From Rubrivivax sp. (GTDB taxonomy: Bacteria > Pseudomonadota > Gammaproteobacteria > Burkholderiales > Burkholderiaceae_C): a stretch of 64,000 bases of DNA. Of this stretch, positions 37,948 through 48,541 are shown in pieces. Below the pieces are notes generated by a model. That model did no database searches. It was given only the letters and a program-made list of their open reading frames with translations, and had not been told where the DNA came from. The DNA is taken from positions 124,001 through 188,000 of the forward strand of contig JADCGP010000011.1 in NCBI GenBank assembly GCA_020248915.1. Direction: 5' to 3'. The stretch's first letter is position 1. Each line of letters starts with the position of its first letter. The translations under genes and the position numbers were made by a program.

Positions 37948-39018
37948 GTGAGGGCACGACGCGGACTGCTCGGCGCGGCGGCGGCCGCGCTGCTCGGCGC
38001 CCGCCTGGGCGGCGCGGCCGCAACGAGCCCGGCCGCGGCCCCCGGGGCCGCCGCGGCACCCGGCCCGGCGGCAGCCGGGTCCACGGGGGCGCCGCGGCCG
38101 ATCCTCGTGCTGAACTCGCTCGACGCCGACGTCAGCCTGATCGACCCGCGCAGCTACCGCACGATCCGGCGCATCCCCACCGGCAAGGAGCCGCACCACC
38201 TGTACCTGACGCCGGACGAGAAGAGCGTCATCGTCGCCAACGCCGCGGGCAATTCGCTCACCTTCATCGACCCGGTGAGCGGCGAGGTGCAGCGCACGCT
38301 GCGCGACATCGTCGACCCGTACCACCTGCGGTTCTCGCCGGACATGAAGTGGTTCGTCACCGCGGCCAACCGCCTGAACCACGTCGACGTGTACCGGTGG
38401 CTGCCGGGCGAGCCGATGCCTCTTGCGCTCGTGCGGCGCATTCCGGCGGCGCGCACGCCGAGCCACCTCGCGATCGACAGCCGCAGCACGACGGTGCACG
38501 TCTCGCTGCAGGACAGCGACGAGATCACCGCGATCGAACTGGCCACGCAGCAGCGCGGTTACACCGCGCGGGTCGGCCGCATGCCGGCGGACGTGTTCCT
38601 CGCGCCCGACGACCGGCTGCTGTTCGTGGCGCTCACCGGCGACCGCTTCGTCGAGGCCTGGGACGTGTCGGGCGGGTGGAAGACGGCGCCGCGGCTGGCC
38701 GGCCGCATCGCCACCGGCGACGGGGCGCACGCCTTCCGCGCCCGCGGCGACCGGCGCCACCTGTTCGTCAGCAACCGGGTCGCCAACACGATCAGCCTGC
38801 TCGACATGCAGACGCTGTCCGTCGTGGCCGAGTACCCGGCGCCGGGCGGCCCGGACTGCATGGAGCTGCTCGCCGACGGCCGCACGCTGCTGGTCACGTC
38901 GCGCTGGGCGCGCAAGCTGACCTTCATCGACACCGAGGCCCGCAAGGTCGTGCGCCAGGTCGACGTCGGCCGCTCCCCGCACGGCGTCTGGACGCTCGAC
39001 CATGCGCCGCGCCTGTAG
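37948..39018 (+). CDS. secreted YncE-like beta-propeller protein
   Basis: Repeated blades: ILVLNSLDADVSLIDPRSYRTIRRIPTGKEPHHLYLTPDEKSVIVANAAGNSLTFIDPVSGEV...; signal-like N-term. Confidence 0.8.
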   Translation: MRARRGLLGAAAAALLGARLGGAAATSPAAAPGAAAAPGPAAAGSTGAPRPILVLNSLDADVSLIDPRSYRTIRRIPTGKEPHHLYLTPDEKSVIVANAAGNSLTFIDPVSGEVQRTLRDIVDPYHLRFSPDMKWFVTAANRLNHVDVYRWLPGEPMPLALVRRIPAARTPSHLAIDSRSTTVHVSLQDSDEITAIELATQQRGYTARVGRMPADVFLAPDDRLLFVALTGDRFVEAWDVSGGWKTAPRLAGRIATGDGAHAFRARGDRRHLFVSNRVANTISLLDMQTLSVVAEYPAPGGPDCMELLADGRTLLVTSRWARKLTFIDTEARKVVRQVDVGRSPHGVWTLDHAPRL

Positions 39019-39805
39019 CCGGCTGGCCGTGCCGTGGGCCGCGCTGCGGGCTGCGCTGCTGGTGGCCGCTGCCCCCATGCTGCCGGTCGCCGCCTGCGAG
39101 CGGCCGGTGTACCTGACCTTCGACACCGGCCACATGGGCGTCGCGCCGCTGGTGGCCGACGTGCTCAAGCGCCACGCCGTCAAGGCCACCTTCTTCCTCG
39201 CCAACGAGCGCACGCGCGACGGCGGCGGCAGCCTCGACGAGCGCTGGGCGGCCTGGTGGCGCGAGCGCGCGGCCGAGGGCCACGTGTTCGGCTCGCACAC
39301 CTGGGACCACGACGTCTGGCAGGCCGACCTGCCCGGTGGCGCGCTGCGCACCCGCCCGACGATGGGTCCGCAGGCCGGCCGCACCCGGGTGCTCGACGCC
39401 GCGGCCTACTGCGAGGAGCTCGAGCGCCCGGCCCGCCGCTTTGCCGAGATCACCGGCCAGCGGATGGGCTCGGTGTTCCGCGCCCCGGGCGGCAGGACCT
39501 CGGCCGCGCTGCTGGCCGCGGCCTCCACGTGCGGCTACACCCACATCGGCTGGAGCCCGGCGGGCTTTCTGGGTGACGAGCTGCCGAGCGACCGCCATCC
39601 GAACCGGGCGCTGCTGGCGCAGGCGCTGCGCGACGTGCGGCCCGGCGACATCCTGCTGGCCCACCTGGGCATCTGGAGCCGGCAGGATCCCTGGGCGCCG
39701 GCCGTGCTCGAGCCGCTGATCGCGGGCCTGAAGGAGCGCGGCATGTGCTTCGCGACGCTGCGCGAGCACCCGCGCTTCGGCCGCGCGGCGGCTACGCCGC
39801 GCTGA
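39002..39805 (+). CDS. polysaccharide deacetylase family protein (divergent NodB domain)
   Basis: YLTFDTGHMGVAPLVADVLKRHAVKATFFLANERT, SHTWDHD, FRAPGGRTS; signal peptide; 17-nt overlap with upstream gene. Confidence 0.85.
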   Translation: MRRACSRLAVPWAALRAALLVAAAPMLPVAACERPVYLTFDTGHMGVAPLVADVLKRHAVKATFFLANERTRDGGGSLDERWAAWWRERAAEGHVFGSHTWDHDVWQADLPGGALRTRPTMGPQAGRTRVLDAAAYCEELERPARRFAEITGQRMGSVFRAPGGRTSAALLAAASTCGYTHIGWSPAGFLGDELPSDRHPNRALLAQALRDVRPGDILLAHLGIWSRQDPWAPAVLEPLIAGLKERGMCFATLREHPRFGRAAATPR

Positions 39806-39831
39806 GAGGGCGAGAGGCATCCATCATGATC

Positions 39832-39870
39832 GCCCTGACTGCCCTGACTGCCCTGACTGCCCTGACTGCC
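39832..39870. repeat. 9-bp tandem repeat (GCCCTGACT)x4 plus GCC
   Basis: Direct reading of gccctgactgccctgactgccctgactgccctgactgcc. Confidence 0.97.
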
Positions 39871-39999
39871 CGTTGGGCCCCACCCGGCGTTGCAAATGCT
39901 CGCCGCGGCCCGCGTTGCGTCTGCGCTTTGCGCCTGCATCGGTGCGTCTCGCGCAGCCCCCTCGGCCACGCCGGATGGCCTCTCACCCCCTGAGCTGCC

Positions 40000-40998
40000 G
40001 TGGACGCCCTACTCGACGCGTTCGGCCGGCTGCAGCAGTGGCTGTTCGAGGCCGTGGTGCAGCCGTTGATGTACGGCGCCGGGCTCGGCAACCTGCTCGA
40101 GGACGGCTATCGCGCCACGGGCTGGCTGCTGGTGGGCCTGCTGCAGATCGCGCTGATGCTGCTGGTCATCGGCCGCCTGGAGCGCTGGCGGCCGGTGGAG
40201 CCGGTGAGCGACCGTGCCGCGGTGCGCACCGACGTCGTCTACACGCTGGTCCACCGCCTCGGGCTGTTCCGCGTGGTGCTGTTCTTCTGCATCGACCCGC
40301 TGTGGACGGCGCTCGCCGGGCAGCTGCGACTGCACGGCCTGGCCGCCTGGTCGCTGGACGGGCTGTGGCCCGGCGTCACCGACGTGGCGCTGGTGTCCTT
40401 CCTGATGTACCTGGTGCTGTTCGACTTCGTCGACTACTGGCTGCATCGCGGCCAGCACCGCTTCGGCTGGTGGTGGCAGATGCACGCGCTGCACCACAGC
40501 CAGCGCCAGATGACGATGTGGACGGACAACCGCAACCACCTGCTCGACGACGTGCTGCGCGACTCGGTCTTCGTGCTGGTGGCGCTGGCGGTCGGCGTGC
40601 CGCCGGGCCAGTTCGTCGCCGTGGTGGCCGTGACGCAGCTCGTCGAGAGCCTGTCCCACGCCAACGTCCGCCTGGACTTCGGCCGCCTCGGCGCGCGGCT
40701 GCTGGTGGGTCCGCGCTTCCACCGGCTGCACCACGCGATCGGCCTCGGCCACGAGTCGACCGGGCCGGGCAGCCTGGGCGGTCACAACTTCGCGGTGCTG
40801 TTCCCGCTGTGGGACCTGCTGTTCGGCACCGCGCACTACGGCGCCGGTGACGTGCGCAGCGCCCCCATCGAGCCCACCGGCATCCGCGACCAGCCGCCCG
40901 AGGGCGGCGGGCGCGACTACGGCCGCGGGTTCTGGAGCCAGCAGTGGCTCGGCCTGCTGCGCCTGGCCGGACGCGACCCGTCGCTGCGCGGGCGCTGA
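40000..40998 (+). CDS. sterol desaturase/fatty acid hydroxylase family protein
   Basis: His boxes DYWLHRGQHR, MHALHHSQRQM, RFHRLHHAIG; GTG start. Confidence 0.92.
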   Translation: MDALLDAFGRLQQWLFEAVVQPLMYGAGLGNLLEDGYRATGWLLVGLLQIALMLLVIGRLERWRPVEPVSDRAAVRTDVVYTLVHRLGLFRVVLFFCIDPLWTALAGQLRLHGLAAWSLDGLWPGVTDVALVSFLMYLVLFDFVDYWLHRGQHRFGWWWQMHALHHSQRQMTMWTDNRNHLLDDVLRDSVFVLVALAVGVPPGQFVAVVAVTQLVESLSHANVRLDFGRLGARLLVGPRFHRLHHAIGLGHESTGPGSLGGHNFAVLFPLWDLLFGTAHYGAGDVRSAPIEPTGIRDQPPEGGGRDYGRGFWSQQWLGLLRLAGRDPSLRGR

Positions 40999-41015
40999 GG
41001 CAGCGGCGGACGGCG

Positions 41016-41852
41016 ATGTGCGAAGTGCTCGACGCCCTGTGGCGTGCTGCCGGCTACTGCCTGCACCCGCGCGTGCTGCTGTGGTCGCTGCTGCCGGTGC
41101 TGATCGGCGGCGGCGTTCTCGGGCTGCTCGGCTGGTACTGGTGGGAGGACACCGTCGCCGCGACGCGCGCGCTGCTCGAGCGCTTCGAGCTCACCGGGGC
41201 GCTGCTCGACTGGCTGGCGGCGCAGGGGGCCAACCAGCTGCGCGCGGTGCTGGCGCCGCTGCTGGTGGTGGCGCTGGCGGTGCCGCTGGTCGTCGTCGCG
41301 GTGCTGCTGCTGGTCGGCCTGAGCATGATGCCCGCGGTGGTGACCCTGGTGCAGCGGCGGCGCTTCCCGCAGCTGGAGCAGCGGCGGGGCGCGTCGGCGC
41401 TGCAGTCGGCCGGATGGTCGCTCGCCTGCACGCTGGGTGCGTTGCTCGCGCTGGCGGCCAGCCTGCCGCTGTGGTTCATTCCGCCGCTGGCCCTCGTGCT
41501 GCCGCCACTGATCTGGGGCTGGCTCGCGTATCGCGTGCTGGCCTTCGACGCGCTGGCGGCGCACGCCAGTCCCGAGGAGCGGCGCGTCGTGATGCGCACG
41601 CGGCGCTGGCCGCTGCTGGCCATGGGTCTGGCGTGCGGCCTGCTCGGTGCGCTGCCGTCCCTGCTGTGGGCCGCCGGCGCGGTGGCGCTGGTCTTCGCCC
41701 CGGTGCTGCTGGCCGCCTCGGTGTGGCTGTATACCGTCGTCTTCGCCTTTGGCGCCTGCTGGTTCGCCCACTATTGCCTCAACGCACTGGGCCAGCTCCG
41801 GCTGGCCCCGCCCCCGGCCGCGTCCGGTCCGCGCATCGAACCCACCCCATGA
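41016..41852 (+). CDS. EI24 domain-containing membrane protein
   Basis: LWRAAGYCLHPRVLLWSLLPVLIGGGVLGLLGWYWW; PPLIWGWLAYRVLAFDALAAHASPEERR. Confidence 0.82.
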   Translation: MCEVLDALWRAAGYCLHPRVLLWSLLPVLIGGGVLGLLGWYWWEDTVAATRALLERFELTGALLDWLAAQGANQLRAVLAPLLVVALAVPLVVVAVLLLVGLSMMPAVVTLVQRRRFPQLEQRRGASALQSAGWSLACTLGALLALAASLPLWFIPPLALVLPPLIWGWLAYRVLAFDALAAHASPEERRVVMRTRRWPLLAMGLACGLLGALPSLLWAAGAVALVFAPVLLAASVWLYTVVFAFGACWFAHYCLNALGQLRLAPPPAASGPRIEPTP

Positions 41853-42640
41853 ACATCGGACTCATCATCGTCGGCGACGAGATCCTCTCCGGCAAGCGCG
41901 AGGACAAGCACCTGCCCAAGGTCATCTCGCTGCTGGCCGCGCGCGGCCTGGCGCTGTCGTGGGCGCGCTACGTCGGCGACGACCGGCCGCGGATCACCGC
42001 CGCGCTGGTCGACGCGTTCGGCAGCGGCGACCTCGTCTTCAGCTGCGGCGGCATCGGCGCGACGCCCGACGACCACACCCGCCAGTGCGCGGCAGCCGCG
42101 CTCGGCCGTCCGCTGGAGCTCCACCCCGAGGCGCGGGAGCTGATCCTGCAGCGCATGCAGGACGTGGCCCGCGAGCAGGGCGTGACCTTCGACCCCGACC
42201 GGCCCGACAACGTGCACCGACTGCAGATGGGCGTGTTCCCGCAGGGCGCCGCGATCGTCCCCAACCCGTACAACAAGATCCCGGGGTTCTCGGTCGGCCA
42301 CGTGCACTTCGTGCCCGGCTTCCCGGTGATGGCCTGGCCGATGATCGAGTGGGTGCTCGACCAGCGCTACGCCCACCTCCACGGCGCCGGCCGCAGCGTC
42401 GAGCGCTCGGTCATCGTGTTCGGCGCGATGGAGGCGACGCTGACGCCCCTGATGGAGGCGGTCGAGGCCGCCCATCCCGGGGTCCGGGTGTTCAGCCTGC
42501 CGAGCGTGGACCACCCGACGCTCGGCCGCCACATCGAGCTTGGCGTCAAGGCCGCGATCGACCCGACCACGGCCTACGCCGCCTTGCGCGAGGGCCTGCT
42601 AGCCCTCGGCGCCAAGCTGGGCACCGAAATGGTGCGATGA
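41849..42640 (+). CDS. molybdopterin-binding/competence-damage inducible protein A domain protein (CinA N-domain only)
   Basis: NIGLIIVGDEILSGKREDKHLPKVISLLAARG; FSCGGIGATPDDHTRQC; no C-terminal PncC-like domain. Confidence 0.9.
   Translation: MNIGLIIVGDEILSGKREDKHLPKVISLLAARGLALSWARYVGDDRPRITAALVDAFGSGDLVFSCGGIGATPDDHTRQCAAAALGRPLELHPEARELILQRMQDVAREQGVTFDPDRPDNVHRLQMGVFPQGAAIVPNPYNKIPGFSVGHVHFVPGFPVMAWPMIEWVLDQRYAHLHGAGRSVERSVIVFGAMEATLTPLMEAVEAAHPGVRVFSLPSVDHPTLGRHIELGVKAAIDPTTAYAALREGLLALGAKLGTEMVR
42621..42635. promoter_or_regulatory. NtrC-binding site candidate (GCACC-N5-GGTGC palindrome)
   Basis: GCACCgaaatGGTGC; perfect dyad upstream of glnA, overlapping 3' end of the upstream CDS. 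Confidence 0.75.
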
Positions 42641-42740
42641 TCGAGCCCGCAGTGCACCAAAAGTGATAGTCATGGTGCTTGCAATTGGTGCGTCCGCCGA
42701 GATGCCCCCACGCCCGGCGAGAGCCGGCGCCGCCGAGCAG

Positions 42741-42756
42741 CGGCACGCTTTCTGCT
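42741..42756 (+). promoter_or_regulatory. sigma54-dependent promoter of glnA
   Basis: cGGCACGctttctGCt: -24 GG and -12 GC separated by exactly 10 nt, GGCACG core, ~95 bp upstream of glnA start. Confidence 0.78.
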
Positions 42757-42851
42757 ACCGTGGTGGTTGGCTCTGCGGGCAAGCTCCGCGACGGCCGACC
42801 GAACCCACTGCCCCGCGATGAACCGCGCCTGCGCCTAGAGGAGAAGAGAGA

Positions 42852-44267
42852 GTGAGCAAGACCGTCGCCGACGTGATGAAGATGGTGAAGGAGAACGAAG
42901 TCAAGTTCGTCGACTTCCGCTTCACCGACACCCGCGGCAAGGAACAGCACGTCACCGTCCCCGTGTCCGCCTTCGAGGAGGACAAGTTCACAGCGGGCCA
43001 CGCCTTCGACGGATCGTCGATCGCCGGCTGGAAGGGCATCGAGGCGTCGGACATGCTGCTTATGCCCGATCCCAACACGGCCAACATCGACCCGTTCTTC
43101 GAGGAACCGACGCTGATCCTCAGCTGCGACGTGCTCGAGCCCGGGGACGGCAAGCCCTACGACCGCGACCCGCGCTCGCTCGCCAAGCGCGCCGAGGCCT
43201 ACCTGAAGGCCAGCGGCATCGGCGACGCCGCCTACTTCGGGCCCGAGCCCGAGTTCTTCATCTTCGACCAGGTGCACTGGCACGTCGGCATGGACGGCAG
43301 CCACGTCAGCATCTCCTCGGAGGAGGCGCCCTGGAGCACGAACAAGCAGTTCGAGGGCGGCAACATGGCGCACCGGCCCGGCGTCAAGGGCGGCTACTTC
43401 CCAGTGCCGCCGGTGGACAGCTTCCAGGACATGCGCTCGGAGATGTGCCTGCTGCTCGAGCAGTGCGGCATCCCGGTCGAGGTGCACCACCACGAGGTGG
43501 CGGCGCCCGGCCAGTGCGAGATCGGCACCAAGTTCAGCACGCTGGTGCAGCGCGCCGACTGGCTGCAGCTGCAGAAGTACATCATCCACAACGTGGCGCA
43601 CGCCTACGGCAAGACGGCCACCTTCATGCCCAAGCCGGTGGTCGGCGACAACGGCAGCGGCATGCACGTGCACCAGTCGGTGTGGAAGGGCGGCCAGAAC
43701 CTGTTCGCCGGCGACGGCTACGCGGGCCTGTCGGAGTTCGCGCTGTACTACATCGGCGGCATCATCAAGCACGCCCGCGCGCTCAACGCCATCACCAACC
43801 CGGGCACCAACAGCTACAAGCGCCTGGTCCCCGGCTTCGAGGCGCCGGTCAAGCTGGCCTACTCGTCGCGCAACCGCTCGGCCTCGATCCGGATCCCCTA
43901 CGTGGCGAGCCCCAAGGGCCGCCGCATCGAGGTGCGCTTCCCCGACCCCACGGCCAACCCCTACCTCGCCTTCGCGGCGATGCTGATGGCGGGCCTGGAC
44001 GGCGTCGAGAACAAGATCCACCCCGGCGAGGCGGCGACGAAGGACCTGTACCACCTGCCGCCGGAAGAGGACGCGAAGATCCCCACCGTCTGCCACAGCC
44101 TCGACCAGGCCCTCGGGGAGCTCGACAAGGACCGCAAGTTCCTGACCAAGGGCGGCGTGTTCACCGACTCGATGATCGACGCCTACATCGACCTGAAGAT
44201 GACCGAAGTGACGCGCTTCCGGATGACCACGCACCCGGTCGAGTTCGACATGTACTACTCGCTGTAA
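42852..44267 (+). CDS. glnA: type I glutamine synthetase
   Basis: [40 protein letters not shown]; adenylylation-site region [13 protein letters not shown] start. Confidence 0.98.
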   Translation: MSKTVADVMKMVKENEVKFVDFRFTDTRGKEQHVTVPVSAFEEDKFTAGHAFDGSSIAGWKGIEASDMLLMPDPNTANIDPFFEEPTLILSCDVLEPGDGKPYDRDPRSLAKRAEAYLKASGIGDAAYFGPEPEFFIFDQVHWHVGMDGSHVSISSEEAPWSTNKQFEGGNMAHRPGVKGGYFPVPPVDSFQDMRSEMCLLLEQCGIPVEVHHHEVAAPGQCEIGTKFSTLVQRADWLQLQKYIIHNVAHAYGKTATFMPKPVVGDNGSGMHVHQSVWKGGQNLFAGDGYAGLSEFALYYIGGIIKHARALNAITNPGTNSYKRLVPGFEAPVKLAYSSRNRSASIRIPYVASPKGRRIEVRFPDPTANPYLAFAAMLMAGLDGVENKIHPGEAATKDLYHLPPEEDAKIPTVCHSLDQALGELDKDRKFLTKGGVFTDSMIDAYIDLKMTEVTRFRMTTHPVEFDMYYSL

Positions 44268-44303
44268 GGCGATGACGGCATCGGCCGCGCGCGGCCGGAC
44301 CGG

Positions 44304-44335
44304 AGAAGGGGCGGGCGACCGCCCCTTCTTGCTTG
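44304..44335 (+). terminator. Rho-independent terminator after glnA
   Basis: gaaggggcgg-GCGA-ccgccccttc, perfect 10-bp stem with GNRA loop followed by TTGCTT. Confidence 0.8.
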
Positions 44336-44390
44336 ATCGCCGGGCTCGCGGCGCTCGCCCGCCGGCGCCGGTTGGCGCGACAATGCGGCG

Positions 44391-44960
44391 ATGAGTTGGC
44401 GAGCCCCGTTCCTGCGTGCGGCGCTGCCCGGCGCCCTGGCCGGCCTGGTGGCATGGCCGGCCCACGCCCAGTCGACCCCGGGCCAGGTCTACCGCTGCCC
44501 CGGGCCGCCGGTGCTCTACACCGACCAACTGTCTCCGCAGGAGGCCCGCGACCGCGGCTGCCGCACGATCGAGGGCGCCCCTATCACCATCGTCCAGGGC
44601 AACCGCCCGCGGACCGCTGCGCCTGCTGCCGCTCCAGGCACGGCCGGCGCGGCCCCGGCGGCCGGCGGCCCGGCGGCGCCCGCAGCCGGCGCGCGCGGCG
44701 CCGAGGCCCGTGTCGACCCCGCCGAGCAGCGCGCGCGCGACAGCGACGCGCGCCGCATCCTCGGCGAGGAACTGCGGCGCGAGGAAGAACGGTTGGCCGC
44801 CATGGTCAAAGAATTCAACAACGGCGAGCCCGAGCGCCGCGGCGAAGAGCGCAACTACGCCAAGTACCTGGAACGCGTGGCCGAGATGCGCGCCGCCATC
44901 CAGCGCAAGGAGGCCGACATCGCGGCCATCCGGCGCGAGCTGGCCAAGCTGCCGAACTGA
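44391..44960 (+). CDS. DUF4124 domain-containing protein
   Basis: Signal peptide then QVYRCPGPPVLYTDQLSPQEARDRGCRTI; C-term coiled coil. Confidence 0.85.
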   Translation: MSWRAPFLRAALPGALAGLVAWPAHAQSTPGQVYRCPGPPVLYTDQLSPQEARDRGCRTIEGAPITIVQGNRPRTAAPAAAPGTAGAAPAAGGPAAPAAGARGAEARVDPAEQRARDSDARRILGEELRREEERLAAMVKEFNNGEPERRGEERNYAKYLERVAEMRAAIQRKEADIAAIRRELAKLPN

Positions 44961-44974
44961 CCCGGCACGATCCG

Positions 44975-46063
44975 ATGGACGCCGACGCCGCGCCGTCGGA
45001 ATTCGAGGCCCTGGACCTGCTCGCCTCGATGGTGGCGGTGCTGCAGCCCGACGGCGGCTGCCGCTACGCCAACGCGGCGCTGGAAAACGCCCTCGGCACG
45101 TCGCGCCGGGCGCTGCGGCGCGGCAACGCGCTGGACTGGCTGGCCGACGCCGCCCCGCTGCGCGACACGCTGCGCATGGTGGCGGCCAACGAGGTGGCCT
45201 GCGGCCGTTTCGACGCCCTGCTGCAGCGCGCGGCCGGCGGCCGCGGCGAGGTGCCGGTGCACGTCATCGTCAGCCAGGTCGAGCGCGCCGGCGAGGGCAC
45301 GTCGCGTCAGCTGCTGCTGGAGATGATCGAGGTCGAGCAGCAGGCACGGCTCGACCGCGAGGAGAGGCTGCAGGCCCTGGTGCAGGCCAACAAGGAGCTG
45401 GTGCGCAACCTGGCGCACGAGATCAAGAACCCGCTGGGCGGCATCCGCGGCGCGGCCCAGCTGCTGGCGATGGAGATGCCCACGCGCGAGCTGTCGGAGT
45501 ACACCAGCGTCATCATCCACGAGGCCGACCGGCTGCAGTCGCTGGTGGACCGGCTGCTCGCCCCGCACCGCCGGCCGCAGGTGGTGGCCGACGTCAACAT
45601 CCACGAGATCTGCGAGCGGGTGCGTGCGCTGATGCTCGCCGAGTTCCCGCGCGGGCTGGCGCTGGTGCGCGACTACGACACCTCGATCCCCGAGTTCTGC
45701 GGCGACCGCGAGCAGCTGATCCAGGCGGTGCTCAACGTCGCCCGCAACGCCGCCCAGGCCCTGGCGGGGCGCATCGCCGCCGGCGACGCCCGCATCGTGC
45801 TGCGCACGCGCATCGCCCGCCAGGTGACGCTTGGCCGGCAGCGGCACCGGCTGGCACTCGAATTGCATGTGGAGGACAACGGACCCGGCGTTCCCGAGGA
45901 GATCCGAGACCGCATCTTCCAGCCCCTCGTGTCGGGGCGGGCTGAGGGCAGCGGCCTCGGGTTGACCCTGGCGCAGACCTTCGTGCAGCAACACCAGGGC
46001 ACGATCGAGTGCGACAGCGTCCCCGGCCGGACCGTGTTCACGATGCTGATTCCGCTGCCCTGA
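44975..46063 (+). CDS. glnL: nitrogen regulation sensor histidine kinase NtrB
   Basis: PAS-like N-term; H-box RNLAHEIKNPLGGIRGAAQLL; N/G boxes VARNAAQAL, DNGPGVPEEIRDRIFQPLVSGRAEGSGLGL. Confidence 0.97.
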   Translation: MDADAAPSEFEALDLLASMVAVLQPDGGCRYANAALENALGTSRRALRRGNALDWLADAAPLRDTLRMVAANEVACGRFDALLQRAAGGRGEVPVHVIVSQVERAGEGTSRQLLLEMIEVEQQARLDREERLQALVQANKELVRNLAHEIKNPLGGIRGAAQLLAMEMPTRELSEYTSVIIHEADRLQSLVDRLLAPHRRPQVVADVNIHEICERVRALMLAEFPRGLALVRDYDTSIPEFCGDREQLIQAVLNVARNAAQALAGRIAAGDARIVLRTRIARQVTLGRQRHRLALELHVEDNGPGVPEEIRDRIFQPLVSGRAEGSGLGLTLAQTFVQQHQGTIECDSVPGRTVFTMLIPLP

Positions 46064-46091
46064 TGCCACCGAACTCGACCGGCCCTGCTGC

Positions 46092-47648
<1,557 letters not shown>

Positions 47649-47656
47649 CCGTCCAT

Positions 47657-47740
47657 CGCGCTTGCGCGGCGCCGCCCGCTCCGCCGCGCTCGCGCGGCGC
47701 CGCCCGCTCCCCCGCGCTCGCGCGGCGGCACCGGCTCCTG
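47657..47740. repeat. ~28-bp direct repeat, 2 near-perfect copies plus a degenerate third
   Basis: cgcgcttgcgcggcgccgcccgctccgc / cgcgctcgcgcggcgccgcccgctcccc / cgcgctcgcgcggcggcaccggctcctg. Confidence 0.9.
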
Positions 47741-47749
47741 CCGGGCGGC

Positions 47750-48541
47750 TCAGCCGAGCGTCAGCACCACCGGCGCGTGATCGCTCGGCCGCTCGTTGCG
47801 GCGGGGCCCCTTGTCGATCGCGCAGGCCGCCACGCGCGGCTGCAGCGCCGCGCTGACCAGCACGTGGTCGATGCGCAGCCCCTGGTTGCGGCGGAACGCG
47901 AGGTTGCGGTAATCCCACCAGGACCAGCTGCGCTCGGGCTGCTCGAACAGCCGGAACGCGTCGACCAGGCCGAGCGCGACGAGGGCGCGGAACTGCGCCC
48001 GCTCCTCGTCGGTGCAGTGGATCTGCCCGGCCCAGGCGACCGGGTCGTGCACGTCGCGGTCTTCGGGCGCGACGTTGAAGTCGCCCATCAGCACCAGCGC
48101 CGGGTGCGCGGCCAGCTCGGCGCGCACCCACTCGCGCAGCGCGCCGAGCCAGCGCATCTTGTAGGCGAACTTGTCGCTGCCCGGCTCCTGGCCGTTGGGG
48201 AAATAGGCGCCGATCACGCGCAGCGGGCCGCCGCCGCCGGGCACGGTGGCCGCGATCACGCGCGCCTGCTCGTCGTCGAAGCCCGGGATGTTGTGCACCA
48301 CGTCGACGGCACCGCCGGCCACCGTGTCGCGGCGCGCCAGCAGGGCGACGCCGTTGTAGGTGCGCTGCCCGAAGCACCGGGCCGCGTAGCCGGCCGCCTC
48401 GAGCTCGGCGTGCGGGAAGCGGTCGTCGGTGAGCTTGGTCTCCTGCAGCGCCACCACGTCCACCGGGTTGGCGTCCAGCCAGGCCAGCAGCTGGGGCAGG
48501 CGCACCGACAGCGAGTTGACGTTCCAGGTGGCGAGTTTCAT
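47750..48541 (-). CDS. xth: exodeoxyribonuclease III
   Basis: [55 protein letters not shown]. Confidence 0.97.
   Translation of the reverse strand: MKLATWNVNSLSVRLPQLLAWLDANPVDVVALQETKLTDDRFPHAELEAAGYAARCFGQRTYNGVALLARRDTVAGGAVDVVHNIPGFDDEQARVIAATVPGGGGPLRVIGAYFPNGQEPGSDKFAYKMRWLGALREWVRAELAAHPALVLMGDFNVAPEDRDVHDPVAWAGQIHCTDEERAQFRALVALGLVDAFRLFEQPERSWSWWDYRNLAFRRNQGLRIDHVLVSAALQPRVAACAIDKGPRRNERPSDHAPVVLTLG

Noticed and set aside
39745-39993. 82-aa ORF containing ALTALTALTALTA
   Set aside because: Not annotated as a gene: no convincing RBS or conserved domain; the repeat itself is reported instead.
47657-47740. CRISPR-like array
   Set aside because: Repeats are directly adjacent with no unique spacers and no cas genes nearby.
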